A stretch of DNA of 64,000 nucleotides. Source: an uncultured Bacteroidota bacterium (GTDB taxonomy: Bacteria > Bacteroidota > Bacteroidia > Flavobacteriales > Flavobacteriaceae). The translations under genes and the position numbers were made by a program. This document shows, piece by piece, positions 21,824 through 30,918 of the stretch. The stretch covers positions 62,001 to 126,000 of the forward strand of contig CACOGA010000002.1 in NCBI GenBank assembly GCA_902626585.1, in the 5' to 3' direction. Within the stretch, counting starts at the first letter, position 1; every line of letters starts with the position of its first letter. The notes under the pieces were generated by a model that saw only the letters and a program-made list of their open reading frames with translations, was not told the origin of the DNA and made no database searches.

Positions 21824-21847
21824 AAATAGCCAGCCTAAGAATTGAGA

Positions 21848-22747
21848 TTAAGTTCTGGATCTGGGGTGAAATTTTTTCATCACATTAACCAATGCTTTAT
21901 TATCCAAATGCATATAAATTTCAGTCGTTGTTATACTTTCATGACCTAGTAATTGTTGTATGGTTTTTAAATCAGCACCATTTTCTAGTAGATGAGTTGC
22001 AAAAGAATGCCTAAATGAATGTGGGGATATTGTTTTTTTTATACCTGCCTTTTTGGAAAGACTCTTGACAATTGTAAAAATCATTGCCCTTGTTAGTTTA
22101 TATCCGTTTCTGTTTAAAAAAATAATATCTGATGACCTAGAATCAATATTTAATTTTGTTCTTGAGTTAATCAAATAAGTATTTATACATTGTTTGTTAA
22201 CTTCGCTCACTGGAACTAGTCTTTGTTTATTTCCTTTTCCAGTGACTTTTACAAAGTCTTCTTCAAAATATAAATCAGAAATTTTTAAATTAATTAGTTC
22301 ACTAACCCTTAAACCACAGCCATACAAAGTCTCAATAATAGCTATATTTCTTTCTGACTCTTTTTTTGTTTTATCTATATTATTTATCATAGAATTAATT
22401 TCTTCGATGGAAAGAGTGCTTGGAAGCTTTCTCCGAAGTTTAGGTGATTCAATATTAGACACAGGGTTAATTTTAATGAGTTTTTCGAATAATAAATAAT
22501 CATAAAAACTCTTTAAACCAGAAATTATTCTTGACTGTGAGTTTGCTTTAACTTCTTTTGAAATATTGTACACAAATTCTTTAATATGATCTGCACTTAC
22601 ATTTAAAGGACTTATTTTTCCTTTATCATTAAGAAATGATTTTAACTTATTTATATCATTTTCGTAACTGTTTATTGAGTTTTCGCTTAGGCCCCTTTCA
22701 ATTTTTAGGTAATCTTTAAAATCATTAATTGCGTGATTCCATTTCAT
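21848..22747 (-). CDS. xerD: site-specific tyrosine recombinase XerD/XerC
   Basis: A 299-residue phage-integrase-family recombinase with the two-domain XerC/D layout. The N-terminal SAM-like DNA-binding domain includes FKDYLKIERGLSENSINSYENDI. The catalytic domain shows ETLYGCGLRVSELINLK (first arginine), HSFRHSFATHLLENGADLKTIQQLLGHE (H-x-x-R and H), and TTEIYMHLD with the nucleophilic tyrosine. It should resolve chromosome dimers at dif. It lies beside aroQ, a common flavobacterial arrangement, so this is the housekeeping enzyme rather than a phage integrase. Calling XerD instead of XerC is by similarity only. Confidence 0.9.
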   Translation of the reverse strand: MKWNHAINDFKDYLKIERGLSENSINSYENDINKLKSFLNDKGKISPLNVSADHIKEFVYNISKEVKANSQSRIISGLKSFYDYLLFEKLIKINPVSNIESPKLRRKLPSTLSIEEINSMINNIDKTKKESERNIAIIETLYGCGLRVSELINLKISDLYFEEDFVKVTGKGNKQRLVPVSEVNKQCINTYLINSRTKLNIDSRSSDIIFLNRNGYKLTRAMIFTIVKSLSKKAGIKKTISPHSFRHSFATHLLENGADLKTIQQLLGHESITTTEIYMHLDNKALVNVMKKFHPRSRT

Positions 22748-22772
22748 AGTACAGTATCTCTAATAAATTTAA

Positions 22773-22780
22773 TAAATTTG
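22773..22780 (+). promoter_or_regulatory. candidate -7 promoter element for aroQ
   Basis: TAAATTTG is an exact TAnnTTTG match only four bases before the GTG start of aroQ. With normal promoter geometry the transcript would begin at or next to the start codon. Confidence 0.45.
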
Positions 22781-22784
22781 TGAC

Positions 22785-23201
22785 GTGAAAAAAATTATCA
22801 TAATAAATGGACCTAATTTAAACCTCTTGGGAGTGAGAGAGACCAGTATTTATGGTAATGAGTCTTTTGAGAATTATCTAGGAAAATTACAAACTAATTA
22901 CTCGTCTGCTAAGATCGATTATTTTCAGTCAAATATTGAAGGTGAATTAATTGATAAAATACAAGAAGCTGGGTTTACATATGATGGTATTATTCTTAAT
23001 GCAGCTGCTTACACGCATACCTCAGTTGGTATAGCAGATGCAATTGCTGCAATCAAATCACCAGTTATTGAAGTGCATATTTCCAATATTTATAAAAGGG
23101 AAAAAATTAGGCATAATTCGTTGATATCAAAAAATGTTGAAGGAATTATTTGCGGGTTTGGCTTAAAATCCTATGAACTGGCTTTGAAGACTTTAATTTA
23201 G
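22785..23201 (+). CDS. aroQ: type II 3-dehydroquinate dehydratase
   Basis: A 138-residue type II dehydroquinase of the shikimate pathway, which converts 3-dehydroquinate to 3-dehydroshikimate. Signatures seen are the IINGPNLNLLGVRETSIYG start with the active-site tyrosine, FQSNIEGELIDKIQEA, GIILNAAAYTHTSVGIADA and PVIEVHISNIYKREKIRHNS. The start is GTG at 22785, because the family motif begins four residues later and no ATG is available. Its last four bases overlap the convergent lpd gene (shared TTAG). It diverges from xerD. Confidence 0.95.
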   Translation: MKKIIIINGPNLNLLGVRETSIYGNESFENYLGKLQTNYSSAKIDYFQSNIEGELIDKIQEAGFTYDGIILNAAAYTHTSVGIADAIAAIKSPVIEVHISNIYKREKIRHNSLISKNVEGIICGFGLKSYELALKTLI

Positions 23202-24574
23202 AGGTGAATAACCTCATCATATGCAGCTGCAACTGCTTCCATTACAGCTTCTGACATTGTAGGATGTGGGTGAATAGCCTTCAATACTTCTGTTCCAGTA
23301 GTTTCAAGTTTTCTTCCCAAAACTGCTTCAGCAATCATGTCGGTTACCCCTGCACCAATCATATGGCATCCGAGCCATTCCCCATATTTCTCATCAAAGA
23401 TAACTTTAACAAAACCTTCCTTGGTTCCAGAGGCACTAGCTTTCCCTGATGCTGAGAATGGAAATTTCCCAACTTTAATTTTATAGCCTTTTTCAATTGC
23501 CTGTTGTTCGGTTAAACCAACGCTGGAAATTTCAGGGCTACAATAAGTGCAACCAGGAATATTTCCGTAATCGATAGGTGTTACATCATGACCAGCAATT
23601 TTTTCTACACACAAGATACCTTCTGCTGATGCGACATGGGCTAGAGCAGGACCAGCTACAATATCGCCAATTGCATAATAACCGGGAATATTGGTGTTAT
23701 AAAATTTATCAACTAATATTTTATCTTTATCTGTAGCTACACCAACATCCTCTAAACCGATATTTTCGATATTAGATTTTATTCCAACAGCAGAAAGTAA
23801 AATTTCTGATTCAATAATTTCTTCTTTATTATTTGTTTTCACCTTCGCTAAAACCTTATTTTTTTTCTTATCAACAGAAATTACCTCCGATGATGTCATG
23901 ATTTTAATCCCTTTTTTCTTAAAAGATTTTTCTAATTCTTTTGAGACGTCGATGTCCTCAAGCGGAACAATATTAGGTAAATACTCTATTACTGTTACAT
24001 CTGTACCCATGTTGTTAAAAAAATAGGCAAATTCAATTCCAATTGCCCCTGAACCAACAATTGTAATGCTCTTTGGTTGTTTTTCAAGAGTCATGGCTTC
24101 TCTGTATCCGATAATTTGATTACCATCCTGAGGTATAGATGCTAATACCCTAGACTTTGCTCCAGTAGCTATGATTATGTGCTTAGCCTTATAATCAGTG
24201 CCATCAACAGAAACTATTTTATCTTTTTTAATTTTTCCGTAGCCCTTTAAAACATCAATTTTATTTTTTTTCATTAAGAATGTGACACCTTTACTCATTC
24301 CGGCAGCGACATTTCTACTTCTGTTAATTACTTTTGAAAAATCATGGCTTACGTTTTCGACTTTTAAGCCATATTCCTCAGCATGATTTAAATAATCAAA
24401 CACTTGGGCTGATTTCAAGAGCGCTTTGGTGGGAATGCAACCCCAATTTAAACAAACGCCACCCAAACTCTCTTTTTCTACAACTGCGGTCTTAAATCCG
24501 AGCTGAGATGCCCTAATTGCTGTCACATAACCTCCTGGTCCACTACCAACTACAATGATGTCATAATTATCCAT
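23198..24574 (-). CDS. lpdA: dihydrolipoyl dehydrogenase
   Basis: The E3 flavoprotein of 2-oxoacid dehydrogenase complexes and the glycine cleavage system, 458 residues. Seen are the FAD motif VVGSGPGGYVTAIRASQLG, the redox disulfide GGVCLNWGCIPTKAL (about 40-54), the NAD-binding VGSGAIGIEFAYFFNNMG, the second FAD motif YAIGDIVAGPALAHVASAEG, and the C-terminal catalytic HPHPTMSEAVMEA. All catalytic residues are present. The msrB gene lies three bases upstream on the same strand. Because gcvT is elsewhere in the window, this enzyme could serve glycine cleavage as well as the oxoacid complexes. Confidence 0.95.
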   Translation of the reverse strand: MDNYDIIVVGSGPGGYVTAIRASQLGFKTAVVEKESLGGVCLNWGCIPTKALLKSAQVFDYLNHAEEYGLKVENVSHDFSKVINRSRNVAAGMSKGVTFLMKKNKIDVLKGYGKIKKDKIVSVDGTDYKAKHIIIATGAKSRVLASIPQDGNQIIGYREAMTLEKQPKSITIVGSGAIGIEFAYFFNNMGTDVTVIEYLPNIVPLEDIDVSKELEKSFKKKGIKIMTSSEVISVDKKKNKVLAKVKTNNKEEIIESEILLSAVGIKSNIENIGLEDVGVATDKDKILVDKFYNTNIPGYYAIGDIVAGPALAHVASAEGILCVEKIAGHDVTPIDYGNIPGCTYCSPEISSVGLTEQQAIEKGYKIKVGKFPFSASGKASASGTKEGFVKVIFDEKYGEWLGCHMIGAGVTDMIAEAVLGRKLETTGTEVLKAIHPHPTMSEAVMEAVAAAYDEVIHL

Positions 24575-24577
24575 ATA

Positions 24578-25075
24578 CTATTTTTTATCAGAATCTTCTT
24601 TAAAATCTATACTTACTGAATTAACACAATATCTTAATCCAGTCTCTGTAGGTCCATCATTAAAAACATGACCCAAATGTCCACCACAACTTACACATAC
24701 TATTTCGGTTCTGATCATGTTGTGTGAATAGTCTTCAACATATTTTATTTTACCATCAATAGCCTTATCAAAGCTTGGCCATCCACAATCAGTCTCAAAT
24801 TTCTGATTACTATCAAAAAGAGGTGTTTTACAACCATTACAATTATAAACACCATTTTCAAAATGCAGATTATATTTTCCAGTGTGAGGGTATTCAGTAC
24901 CTTTTTGTCTAAGTACTCGGTATTCCTCATTACTTAGGATATTTCTCCATTCTTCGTCTGATTTATTCACTTTTTGTTTACCCATTTCGGTGTCTTTTAA
25001 ATAGATTTTGTTCTGTGAAATTACAACGTTATATGATGTAATTAGTAGAATTAAAGTTAATATGATTTTTTTCAT
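24578..25075 (-). CDS. msrB: exported peptide-methionine (R)-S-oxide reductase MsrB
   Basis: MsrB reduces the R form of methionine sulfoxide in proteins. The family motifs are complete: GKYNLHFENGVYNCNGC and VCVSCGGHLGHVFNDGP carry the four zinc-binding cysteines, CGWPSFDKAI is the substrate loop, and RYCVNSVSIDF contains the catalytic cysteine. The ORF track starts at 25093; the ATG at 25075 (MKKIILTLILLITSYNVVISQ) begins a clear signal peptide, so the 165-residue protein probably repairs envelope proteins. The gene is three bases upstream of lpdA on the same strand. Confidence 0.9.
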   Translation of the reverse strand: MKKIILTLILLITSYNVVISQNKIYLKDTEMGKQKVNKSDEEWRNILSNEEYRVLRQKGTEYPHTGKYNLHFENGVYNCNGCKTPLFDSNQKFETDCGWPSFDKAIDGKIKYVEDYSHNMIRTEIVCVSCGGHLGHVFNDGPTETGLRYCVNSVSIDFKEDSDKK

Positions 25076-25155
25076 CGTCAAATAATTAAACAAATGAATA
25101 AAATATTGTATTATTAGTATTGATTTGTTTCAGTATGCAAATTTATTTCAATTAA

Positions 25156-26460
25156 ATGAAATTTTATAAAAAAGGAGATAAAAAATTATTAAACGCTTGG
25201 GCATTTTATGATTGGGCAAATTCAGTATATCCTTTAGTAATATCTACCGCAATATTTCCGATTTATTTCAAAAGTATCACTAATGGTGATAGCGTAGATT
25301 TTTTATGGTTTAAATCGATTGAAAATGATGCTTTTATTGGATATATATCGTCTTTTACTTTTCTAATATTGGCCGTTATCTCTCCTTTGTTGTCGGGCAT
25401 TGCTGATCATACCGGATATAAAAAACTTTTCATGCAGATATTTTGTTATTTGGGTTCTTTTTCCTGCATTTTACTATACAGCTTTGATTTAGATAATTTT
25501 GATCTTGGAATTATCTATTATTTTTTTGCTGTAGTTGGTTTTTGGGGTAGTCTAGTATTTTACAACTCCTATTTGCCAGACATTGCACAAAAAGAACAAC
25601 AGGATATGACAAGCGCAAAGGGATATTCACTAGGCTACTTAGGAAGTATTATTTTGTTAATTTTTTGTTTATTCTTAACACAGTTTCCTGATTTTTTTAA
25701 TTTGACTGATAATTCTCAAGCTGTTAAAATTTCATTTGTTTTAGTAGGGGTGTGGTGGTTTGGTTTTAGTCAGTATTCATTCTATTACCTGCCAGGACGT
25801 AAGCATTATAATGTTGAAAAAAGTAATTTATATTCATTAAAAACCTTGTTTAGTGGATTCGATCAGCTTCTAACAGTTCTGAAACAATTAAAAGAAAATA
25901 ATAAACTACGGATATTTTTATTCTCCTTTTTTATATTTACAATTCCGACACAAACAATTATTCTTCTAGCAAGTTATTTTGGTGCAGATCTGAACGAAAT
26001 TAGATGGAAGGATGAAGAAACCATGCAAACTGGATTAATTATAGCGATTATAGTTATTCAAATTTTAGCTGCAGTGGGTGCGTATCTGAGTGCAAAATTG
26101 TCTATAATATTTGGAAATATCAATACATTGATCTGCATCAATATTTTATGGGCAATTATTTGTTTTTTTGGGTTCTTTGTAACTTCACCATTTGAATTTT
26201 ATCTAGCTGCAGGATTTATCGGTTTAGGTATGGGGGGTATTCAATCCCTATCTAGATCTACATACTCCAAATTAATTGATGAAAATTACTCAACATCCTA
26301 TTTTAGTTTTTATGATGTTTCTCAAAAACTTAGCATAGTTCTTGGAACTGCAATTTATGCAACTATGGATGTTTATACCGGAAGTATTAGGCTTGCAATT
26401 TTACTCTTTGCATTATTTTTTATACCATCAATCTTTATCCTAACAAAAATTTCAAAATAG
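25156..26460 (+). CDS. MFS transporter, UMF1 (Atg22-like) family
   Basis: A 434-residue integral membrane protein with about twelve hydrophobic segments. The N-terminal NAWAFYDWANSVYPLVISTAIFPIYF and the ISPLLSGIADHTGYKK motif between helices 2 and 3 are typical of the UMF1/Atg22-like branch of the major facilitator superfamily. GLGMGGIQSLSRSTYSKLI near residue 355 is another conserved block. Substrates of bacterial members are not well known. It starts with ATG, diverges from msrB across 80 bases, and has its own 104-base gap before lon. Confidence 0.87.
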   Translation: MKFYKKGDKKLLNAWAFYDWANSVYPLVISTAIFPIYFKSITNGDSVDFLWFKSIENDAFIGYISSFTFLILAVISPLLSGIADHTGYKKLFMQIFCYLGSFSCILLYSFDLDNFDLGIIYYFFAVVGFWGSLVFYNSYLPDIAQKEQQDMTSAKGYSLGYLGSIILLIFCLFLTQFPDFFNLTDNSQAVKISFVLVGVWWFGFSQYSFYYLPGRKHYNVEKSNLYSLKTLFSGFDQLLTVLKQLKENNKLRIFLFSFFIFTIPTQTIILLASYFGADLNEIRWKDEETMQTGLIIAIIVIQILAAVGAYLSAKLSIIFGNINTLICINILWAIICFFGFFVTSPFEFYLAAGFIGLGMGGIQSLSRSTYSKLIDENYSTSYFSFYDVSQKLSIVLGTAIYATMDVYTGSIRLAILLFALFFIPSIFILTKISK

Positions 26461-26564
26461 TATTAATTTTAATGGCATAGTCCTTGAATTATATATGTAG
26501 TTAATAGTGATTATTTCTTTATTTTTCAGAGATAGAATCATTTATTAATATTTAAAAAACAAAC

Positions 26565-29015
26565 ATGTCGAGGAAAAATTTATTTAATATTGACAATTTG
26601 TCAGCTCAGGATATTGATGAAAATGCAGAATTAATTCCTTTGATGACTCCAGAAGATGAATTGGAGATTAGCAAGGAGGAACTTCCGCTAACATTACCTA
26701 TCTTATCCCTGAGGAATACGGTTTTATTTCCAGGTGTTGTTATACCTATTACAGCATCAAGAGATAAATCGATTAAATTAATTAAGGACGCTAATAACTT
26801 CAACAAACTTATAGGGGTAGTTGCACAAATAGATGAAAACATTGAAGACCCTAAAGTTAAAGATATTTACAAGATAGGAACTGTTGCCAAAATTTTGAAA
26901 GTTTTACAAATGCCTGATGGCAATACAACTGTCATAATTCAAGGAAAAAAAAGGTTTGAGATTGAAAGGGTTATCTCTGAAAAACCTTACATAACATCAA
27001 ATATAAAAGATTACCCCGAAGTTAATCCTGGAAATGAAAATTCTGAATTTACTGCCATTATTGACTCCATTAAAGACCTATCGTTAGAAATAATTAAAAG
27101 GAACCCAAATATTCCTTCTGAAGCATCTTTTGCAATCAAAAATATTGAAAGTAGATCATTTTTAATAAATTTTGTTTCATCAAATTTAAACCTTCCTGTT
27201 GATGAAAAACAATCGCTTTTAGAAATTAATAACCTTCAGAAAAGAGCACTTGAGACACTAAAACATATGAATGTTGAGTTCAAAAAACTTGAAATTAAAA
27301 ATGATATTCAATCAAAAGTTCAAAGTGATCTAAGTCAACAACAGCGAGAATTTTTTCTGCATCAACAAATGAAAACAATACAAGAGGAGCTTGGCGGTGT
27401 GAGTCATGATTCAGAATTGGATGATATGCGAAGTAGAGCTAAGAAAAAAAAGTGGAATATCGAGGTTAAAAAACATTTCGAGAAGGAATTATCAAAGCTT
27501 CAACGTATGAACCCACAGGTCTCAGAGTATTCTGTTCAAAGAAATTATTTAGATTTAATATTGGACCTGCCATGGAATGAATTCTCAAAGGATAAATTTG
27601 ACTTAATTAAAGCAAAAAAAATATTAGATAGAGACCATTTTGGTTTAGATGATGTTAAAAAAAGGATTATCGAGTATCTGGCTGTATTAAAGCTTAGAAA
27701 TGACATGAAATCACCAATTTTATGCTTACAAGGACCCCCTGGAGTAGGTAAAACTTCATTAGGGAAATCAATTGCCGAGGCAATTGGTAGAAAATATGTG
27801 AGAATTTCGCTTGGTGGATTACGTGATGAAGCTGAAATTAGAGGTCATAGAAAAACATATATCGGTGCTATGCCAGGAAGAATAATTCAAAATATTAAAA
27901 AAGCAAAAACATCAAATCCGGTATTTGTTCTAGATGAAATTGATAAGCTTACATCCTCAAATATTGGTGATCCGTCATCCGCAATGCTTGAGGTTCTTGA
28001 TCCAGAACAAAACAATGAGTTTTATGACAATTATCTGGAAAAAGGGTTTGATCTATCAAAAGTGATGTTTGTAGCAACATCTAACAATGTTTCAGGTATT
28101 CAACCAGCATTATTAGATAGAATGGAGGTAATTAATGTTAGCGGATATACAACCGAAGATAAAATCCAAATTGGTAAAAAGTTTCTATTACCTAAGCAAA
28201 TAAAAGAGCACGGGCTTAAAAGTAAAGACTTAAAACTAGGTGTTCGTGTAATGGAAAATATAATCGAAGGATACACGAGAGAATCAGGTGTAAGAGGATT
28301 AGAAAAAAATATAGCTAAAATAGTAAGATATTGTGCTAAAAATATAGCCACTAATATTGAGTACAATCCAAATATTTCAACTCAAACTTTAGTTGAAATT
28401 TTAGGGCCTGCTAAATTGGTTAGAGATAAATATGAATCAAATGAGATTGCAGGTGTTGTTACAGGATTGGCTTGGACAAGAGTTGGAGGAGACATTCTTT
28501 TCATAGAATCTACTCTTTCCAAAGGAAAGGGTAAGCTAACCATTACTGGTAATTTAGGAAAGGTAATGTCTGAATCAGCTACAATTGCCTTAGAATATAT
28601 AAAGTCTAATTGCAATTTATTTGATATTGATCCTGAAGTTTTTGACAGGTATAATATACACATTCATGTTCCAGAGGGTGCAACCCCTAAAGATGGACCA
28701 AGTGCAGGAATAGCTATGCTAACTTCTTTAACTTCGTTATTTACACAAAAAAGAATAAAGCCTAGAATAGCTATGACAGGCGAAATTACATTAAGAGGTA
28801 AGGTTCTTCCAGTTGGTGGTATTAAAGAAAAAATATTAGCCGCTAAAAGAGCAAAACTAAATGAGGTAATTCTTTCTGTCCGAAATGAACCTGATGTAAA
28901 CGAAATAAATGAAAAGTACATTAAAGGCTTGAAATTTCACTATGTAAATGAAATGAGTGAGGTAATTGATATTGCATTGACCAATATGAGGGTTAAAAAT
29001 CCTAAAAAATTATAA
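26565..29015 (+). CDS. lon: ATP-dependent protease Lon
   Basis: An 816-residue cytosolic AAA+ serine protease. The N-terminal substrate-binding domain starts at LPILSLRNTVLFPGVVIPI (about 43-61). The ATPase has Walker A GPPGVGKTS near residue 390 and Walker B FVLDEIDKL near 452. The proteolytic domain has the catalytic serine in PKDGPSAGIAM (about 707-717) and the lysine in GGIKEKILAAKRA near 755. Length is normal. The gene is followed by porQ after 29 bases, perhaps as one transcription unit with cmk. It degrades misfolded and regulatory proteins. Confidence 0.96.
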   Translation: MSRKNLFNIDNLSAQDIDENAELIPLMTPEDELEISKEELPLTLPILSLRNTVLFPGVVIPITASRDKSIKLIKDANNFNKLIGVVAQIDENIEDPKVKDIYKIGTVAKILKVLQMPDGNTTVIIQGKKRFEIERVISEKPYITSNIKDYPEVNPGNENSEFTAIIDSIKDLSLEIIKRNPNIPSEASFAIKNIESRSFLINFVSSNLNLPVDEKQSLLEINNLQKRALETLKHMNVEFKKLEIKNDIQSKVQSDLSQQQREFFLHQQMKTIQEELGGVSHDSELDDMRSRAKKKKWNIEVKKHFEKELSKLQRMNPQVSEYSVQRNYLDLILDLPWNEFSKDKFDLIKAKKILDRDHFGLDDVKKRIIEYLAVLKLRNDMKSPILCLQGPPGVGKTSLGKSIAEAIGRKYVRISLGGLRDEAEIRGHRKTYIGAMPGRIIQNIKKAKTSNPVFVLDEIDKLTSSNIGDPSSAMLEVLDPEQNNEFYDNYLEKGFDLSKVMFVATSNNVSGIQPALLDRMEVINVSGYTTEDKIQIGKKFLLPKQIKEHGLKSKDLKLGVRVMENIIEGYTRESGVRGLEKNIAKIVRYCAKNIATNIEYNPNISTQTLVEILGPAKLVRDKYESNEIAGVVTGLAWTRVGGDILFIESTLSKGKGKLTITGNLGKVMSESATIALEYIKSNCNLFDIDPEVFDRYNIHIHVPEGATPKDGPSAGIAMLTSLTSLFTQKRIKPRIAMTGEITLRGKVLPVGGIKEKILAAKRAKLNEVILSVRNEPDVNEINEKYIKGLKFHYVNEMSEVIDIALTNMRVKNPKKL

Positions 29016-29044
29016 TATAATTACCTTAATTGAGTTTTAGACAC

Positions 29045-30079
29045 ATGAGATTCAAGAAAACGTATGTTTTACTTTCATTTTCGTTAACATTGAGTTCTGC
29101 TTTTTCCTATGGCCAAATTGCTGGTGAATCAACTTATCAATTTTTAAATATTCCCAGTTCTCCCAGACAGCTTGCTCTAGGAGGAAAAAATATCACAATT
29201 CAAGATGATGACGTTAGCTCAGGAATATTTAATCCATCATCAATAAATCAGGGAATGGATAATATGTTATCGGTTAACTATTTTACTTATTTTTCAGATA
29301 TTTCATATGGTTCATTAGCATATGCATATAGACTTGATAACAGGGGAAATACTATTCATTTTGGGTTTTCATACATTAATTATGGTGATTTTTTAGGATA
29401 TGACGAGTTCGGTAATTATACATCAGAGTTCACCGGAAATGAATCTGTTTTTTCTACTGGATATTCTAATAAAATTAATAATACTCCAATTATTTTTGGA
29501 GCCAATGTGAAATTTATCACTTCCTCTTTTGAACAATATAATTCATATGGAATTGCTACAGACATTGGATTTTTTTACAACGACAATATTAACGATATAA
29601 AAGCTTCTCTGGTTTTTAGAAATATAGGTTTTCAAATAAAACCCTACAATGAGGTTAATGAAAAACTTCCATTTGAAATTAATATGGGTATTTCTCAAAA
29701 ACTTGAAAACGCTCCAATAATATATCATGTTACCTTTGAAAACCTTCAAAAGTGGCCAATTGGAATATCAAATCCATCTAGAATTATTACTGATCTTGAC
29801 GGTAACATTACTGAAGAAAATATTTCATTTTTTAATGAAATATTGAGGCACACTATTTTAGGCGTTGAATTATTTCCTGAATCTTTTTTTAATATACAAT
29901 TGGGTTATAGTTTCCGACGTTCCGAGGAATTGAGAATTTTAGAACAACGAAACTTTTCAGGTATATCATTTGGATTTGGAATGAAATTTAATAAACTTCG
30001 TTTTAATTATTGTCATTCTAGATATTCAAGTGCTTCAAATGTTAATTTTATCGGATTACAATTAGACCTTAATCAATGA
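29045..30079 (+). CDS. porQ: type IX secretion system protein PorQ
   Basis: A 344-residue outer-membrane beta-barrel protein with a signal peptide (RFKKTYVLLSFSLTLSSAFSYGQ). GESTYQFLNIPSSPRQLALGG at the start of the mature protein and repeated short amphipathic strands ending in NFIGLQLDLNQ match PorQ, a component of the type IX secretion system restricted to Bacteroidetes. The ORF track begins at a TTG (29030); ATG 29045 gives a cleaner signal peptide. The last four bases overlap the cmk ATG, so the two are coupled; the porQ-cmk pair is common in this phylum. Confidence 0.85.
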   Translation: MRFKKTYVLLSFSLTLSSAFSYGQIAGESTYQFLNIPSSPRQLALGGKNITIQDDDVSSGIFNPSSINQGMDNMLSVNYFTYFSDISYGSLAYAYRLDNRGNTIHFGFSYINYGDFLGYDEFGNYTSEFTGNESVFSTGYSNKINNTPIIFGANVKFITSSFEQYNSYGIATDIGFFYNDNINDIKASLVFRNIGFQIKPYNEVNEKLPFEINMGISQKLENAPIIYHVTFENLQKWPIGISNPSRIITDLDGNITEENISFFNEILRHTILGVELFPESFFNIQLGYSFRRSEELRILEQRNFSGISFGFGMKFNKLRFNYCHSRYSSASNVNFIGLQLDLNQ

Positions 30080-30765
30080 GAAAACTTACTATAGCTATTG
30101 ATGGTCATGCATCCACCGGAAAGAGTTCAATTGCGAGAGGTCTAGCCCTCAAATATGGCTATATATATATTAATTCTGGTTCAATGTACAGGGCAGTAAC
30201 CCTCTTTGCCTTAGAAAATAATCTTTTGGAATTATTAGATCAAAATATTGATTTGTTTATTGAAAAATTAAAAAACATTTCAATCAATTTTAAATTTAAT
30301 AAAAACAATCTTATTTCTGAAATATTTATAAATGATAGAAATATTGAAAAAGAGATAGGTAGTCTCAAGGTTTCTAATCTTGTTAGTAGGGTAGCTGCAA
30401 TACCCAAAATAAGAAGAGAGATGGTAAAGCTTCAAAGAAATATTGATAGAAATAAAGGAGTAGTGATGGATGGAAGAGATATTGGTTCTGTTGTTTTTCC
30501 AGATGCTGACATAAAGCTCTTTCTGACAGCGTCAGATGCGGTTAGAGCTAACAGAAGACATAAGGAAATGATAAAAAACGGTATAACCGTTAGTTTGGAC
30601 GACGTATTAAATAATATCCAAAATAGGGATGAACTGGATTCATCTAGGTCAGATTCTCCTTTAATCATTGATAAAGACGCTAAAGTTATAGACAATAGCA
30701 ATATGTCAATTGAGGAACAAATTGATGAAATATCAAGACTTATTGAAGAAAAAGCGACTAATTAA
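30076..30765 (+). CDS. cmk: cytidylate kinase
   Basis: A 229-residue P-loop kinase that phosphorylates CMP and dCMP. Seen are the phosphate-binding loop IAIDGHASTGKSSIARGLA (about 5-23), YINSGSMYRAVTLFA with the substrate-binding residues, VVMDGRDIGSVVFPDADIKLFLTAS near 131-151, and the lid region AVRANRRHKEM. The motifs are complete and the length is normal. Its ATG overlaps the porQ stop. A 153-base leader with two hairpins separates it from rpsA, which follows on the same strand; no terminator is obvious after cmk. Confidence 0.94.
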   Translation: MRKLTIAIDGHASTGKSSIARGLALKYGYIYINSGSMYRAVTLFALENNLLELLDQNIDLFIEKLKNISINFKFNKNNLISEIFINDRNIEKEIGSLKVSNLVSRVAAIPKIRREMVKLQRNIDRNKGVVMDGRDIGSVVFPDADIKLFLTASDAVRANRRHKEMIKNGITVSLDDVLNNIQNRDELDSSRSDSPLIIDKDAKVIDNSNMSIEEQIDEISRLIEEKATN

Positions 30766-30863
30766 TTTTCATTCTGTACATTTTATTTAAATATATTTTT
30801 TATTTTCGCATGCCTTTTGTCACCTAATAACTGATGCAATTGGTTTTAAATAAATTTTAATTC

Positions 30864-30918
30864 TTCTAAAATTTATGTGTTAAATCAGTTAAAATTTTAG
30901 AATACAAATTTTTTTGTA
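30864..30918 (+). promoter_or_regulatory. tandem hairpins in the rpsA leader, abutting the start codon
   Basis: TTCTAAAATTT (30864-30874) and AAATTTTAGAA (30892-30902) form a perfect 11-base-pair inverted repeat with a 17-base loop. Directly after it, TACAAA (30903-30908) and TTTGTA (30913-30918) form a second perfect repeat with a TTTT loop, ending at the base before the rpsA ATG. Neither is followed by a T tract that would make it a terminator. A translational control element for S1 is possible, but this is inference. Confidence 0.45.

Noticed and set aside
21848-22747. Tyrosine recombinase as a mark of a mobile element
   Set aside because: Sequence and the aroQ neighbourhood fit the housekeeping XerD/XerC; no phage genes, repeats or att sites were seen.
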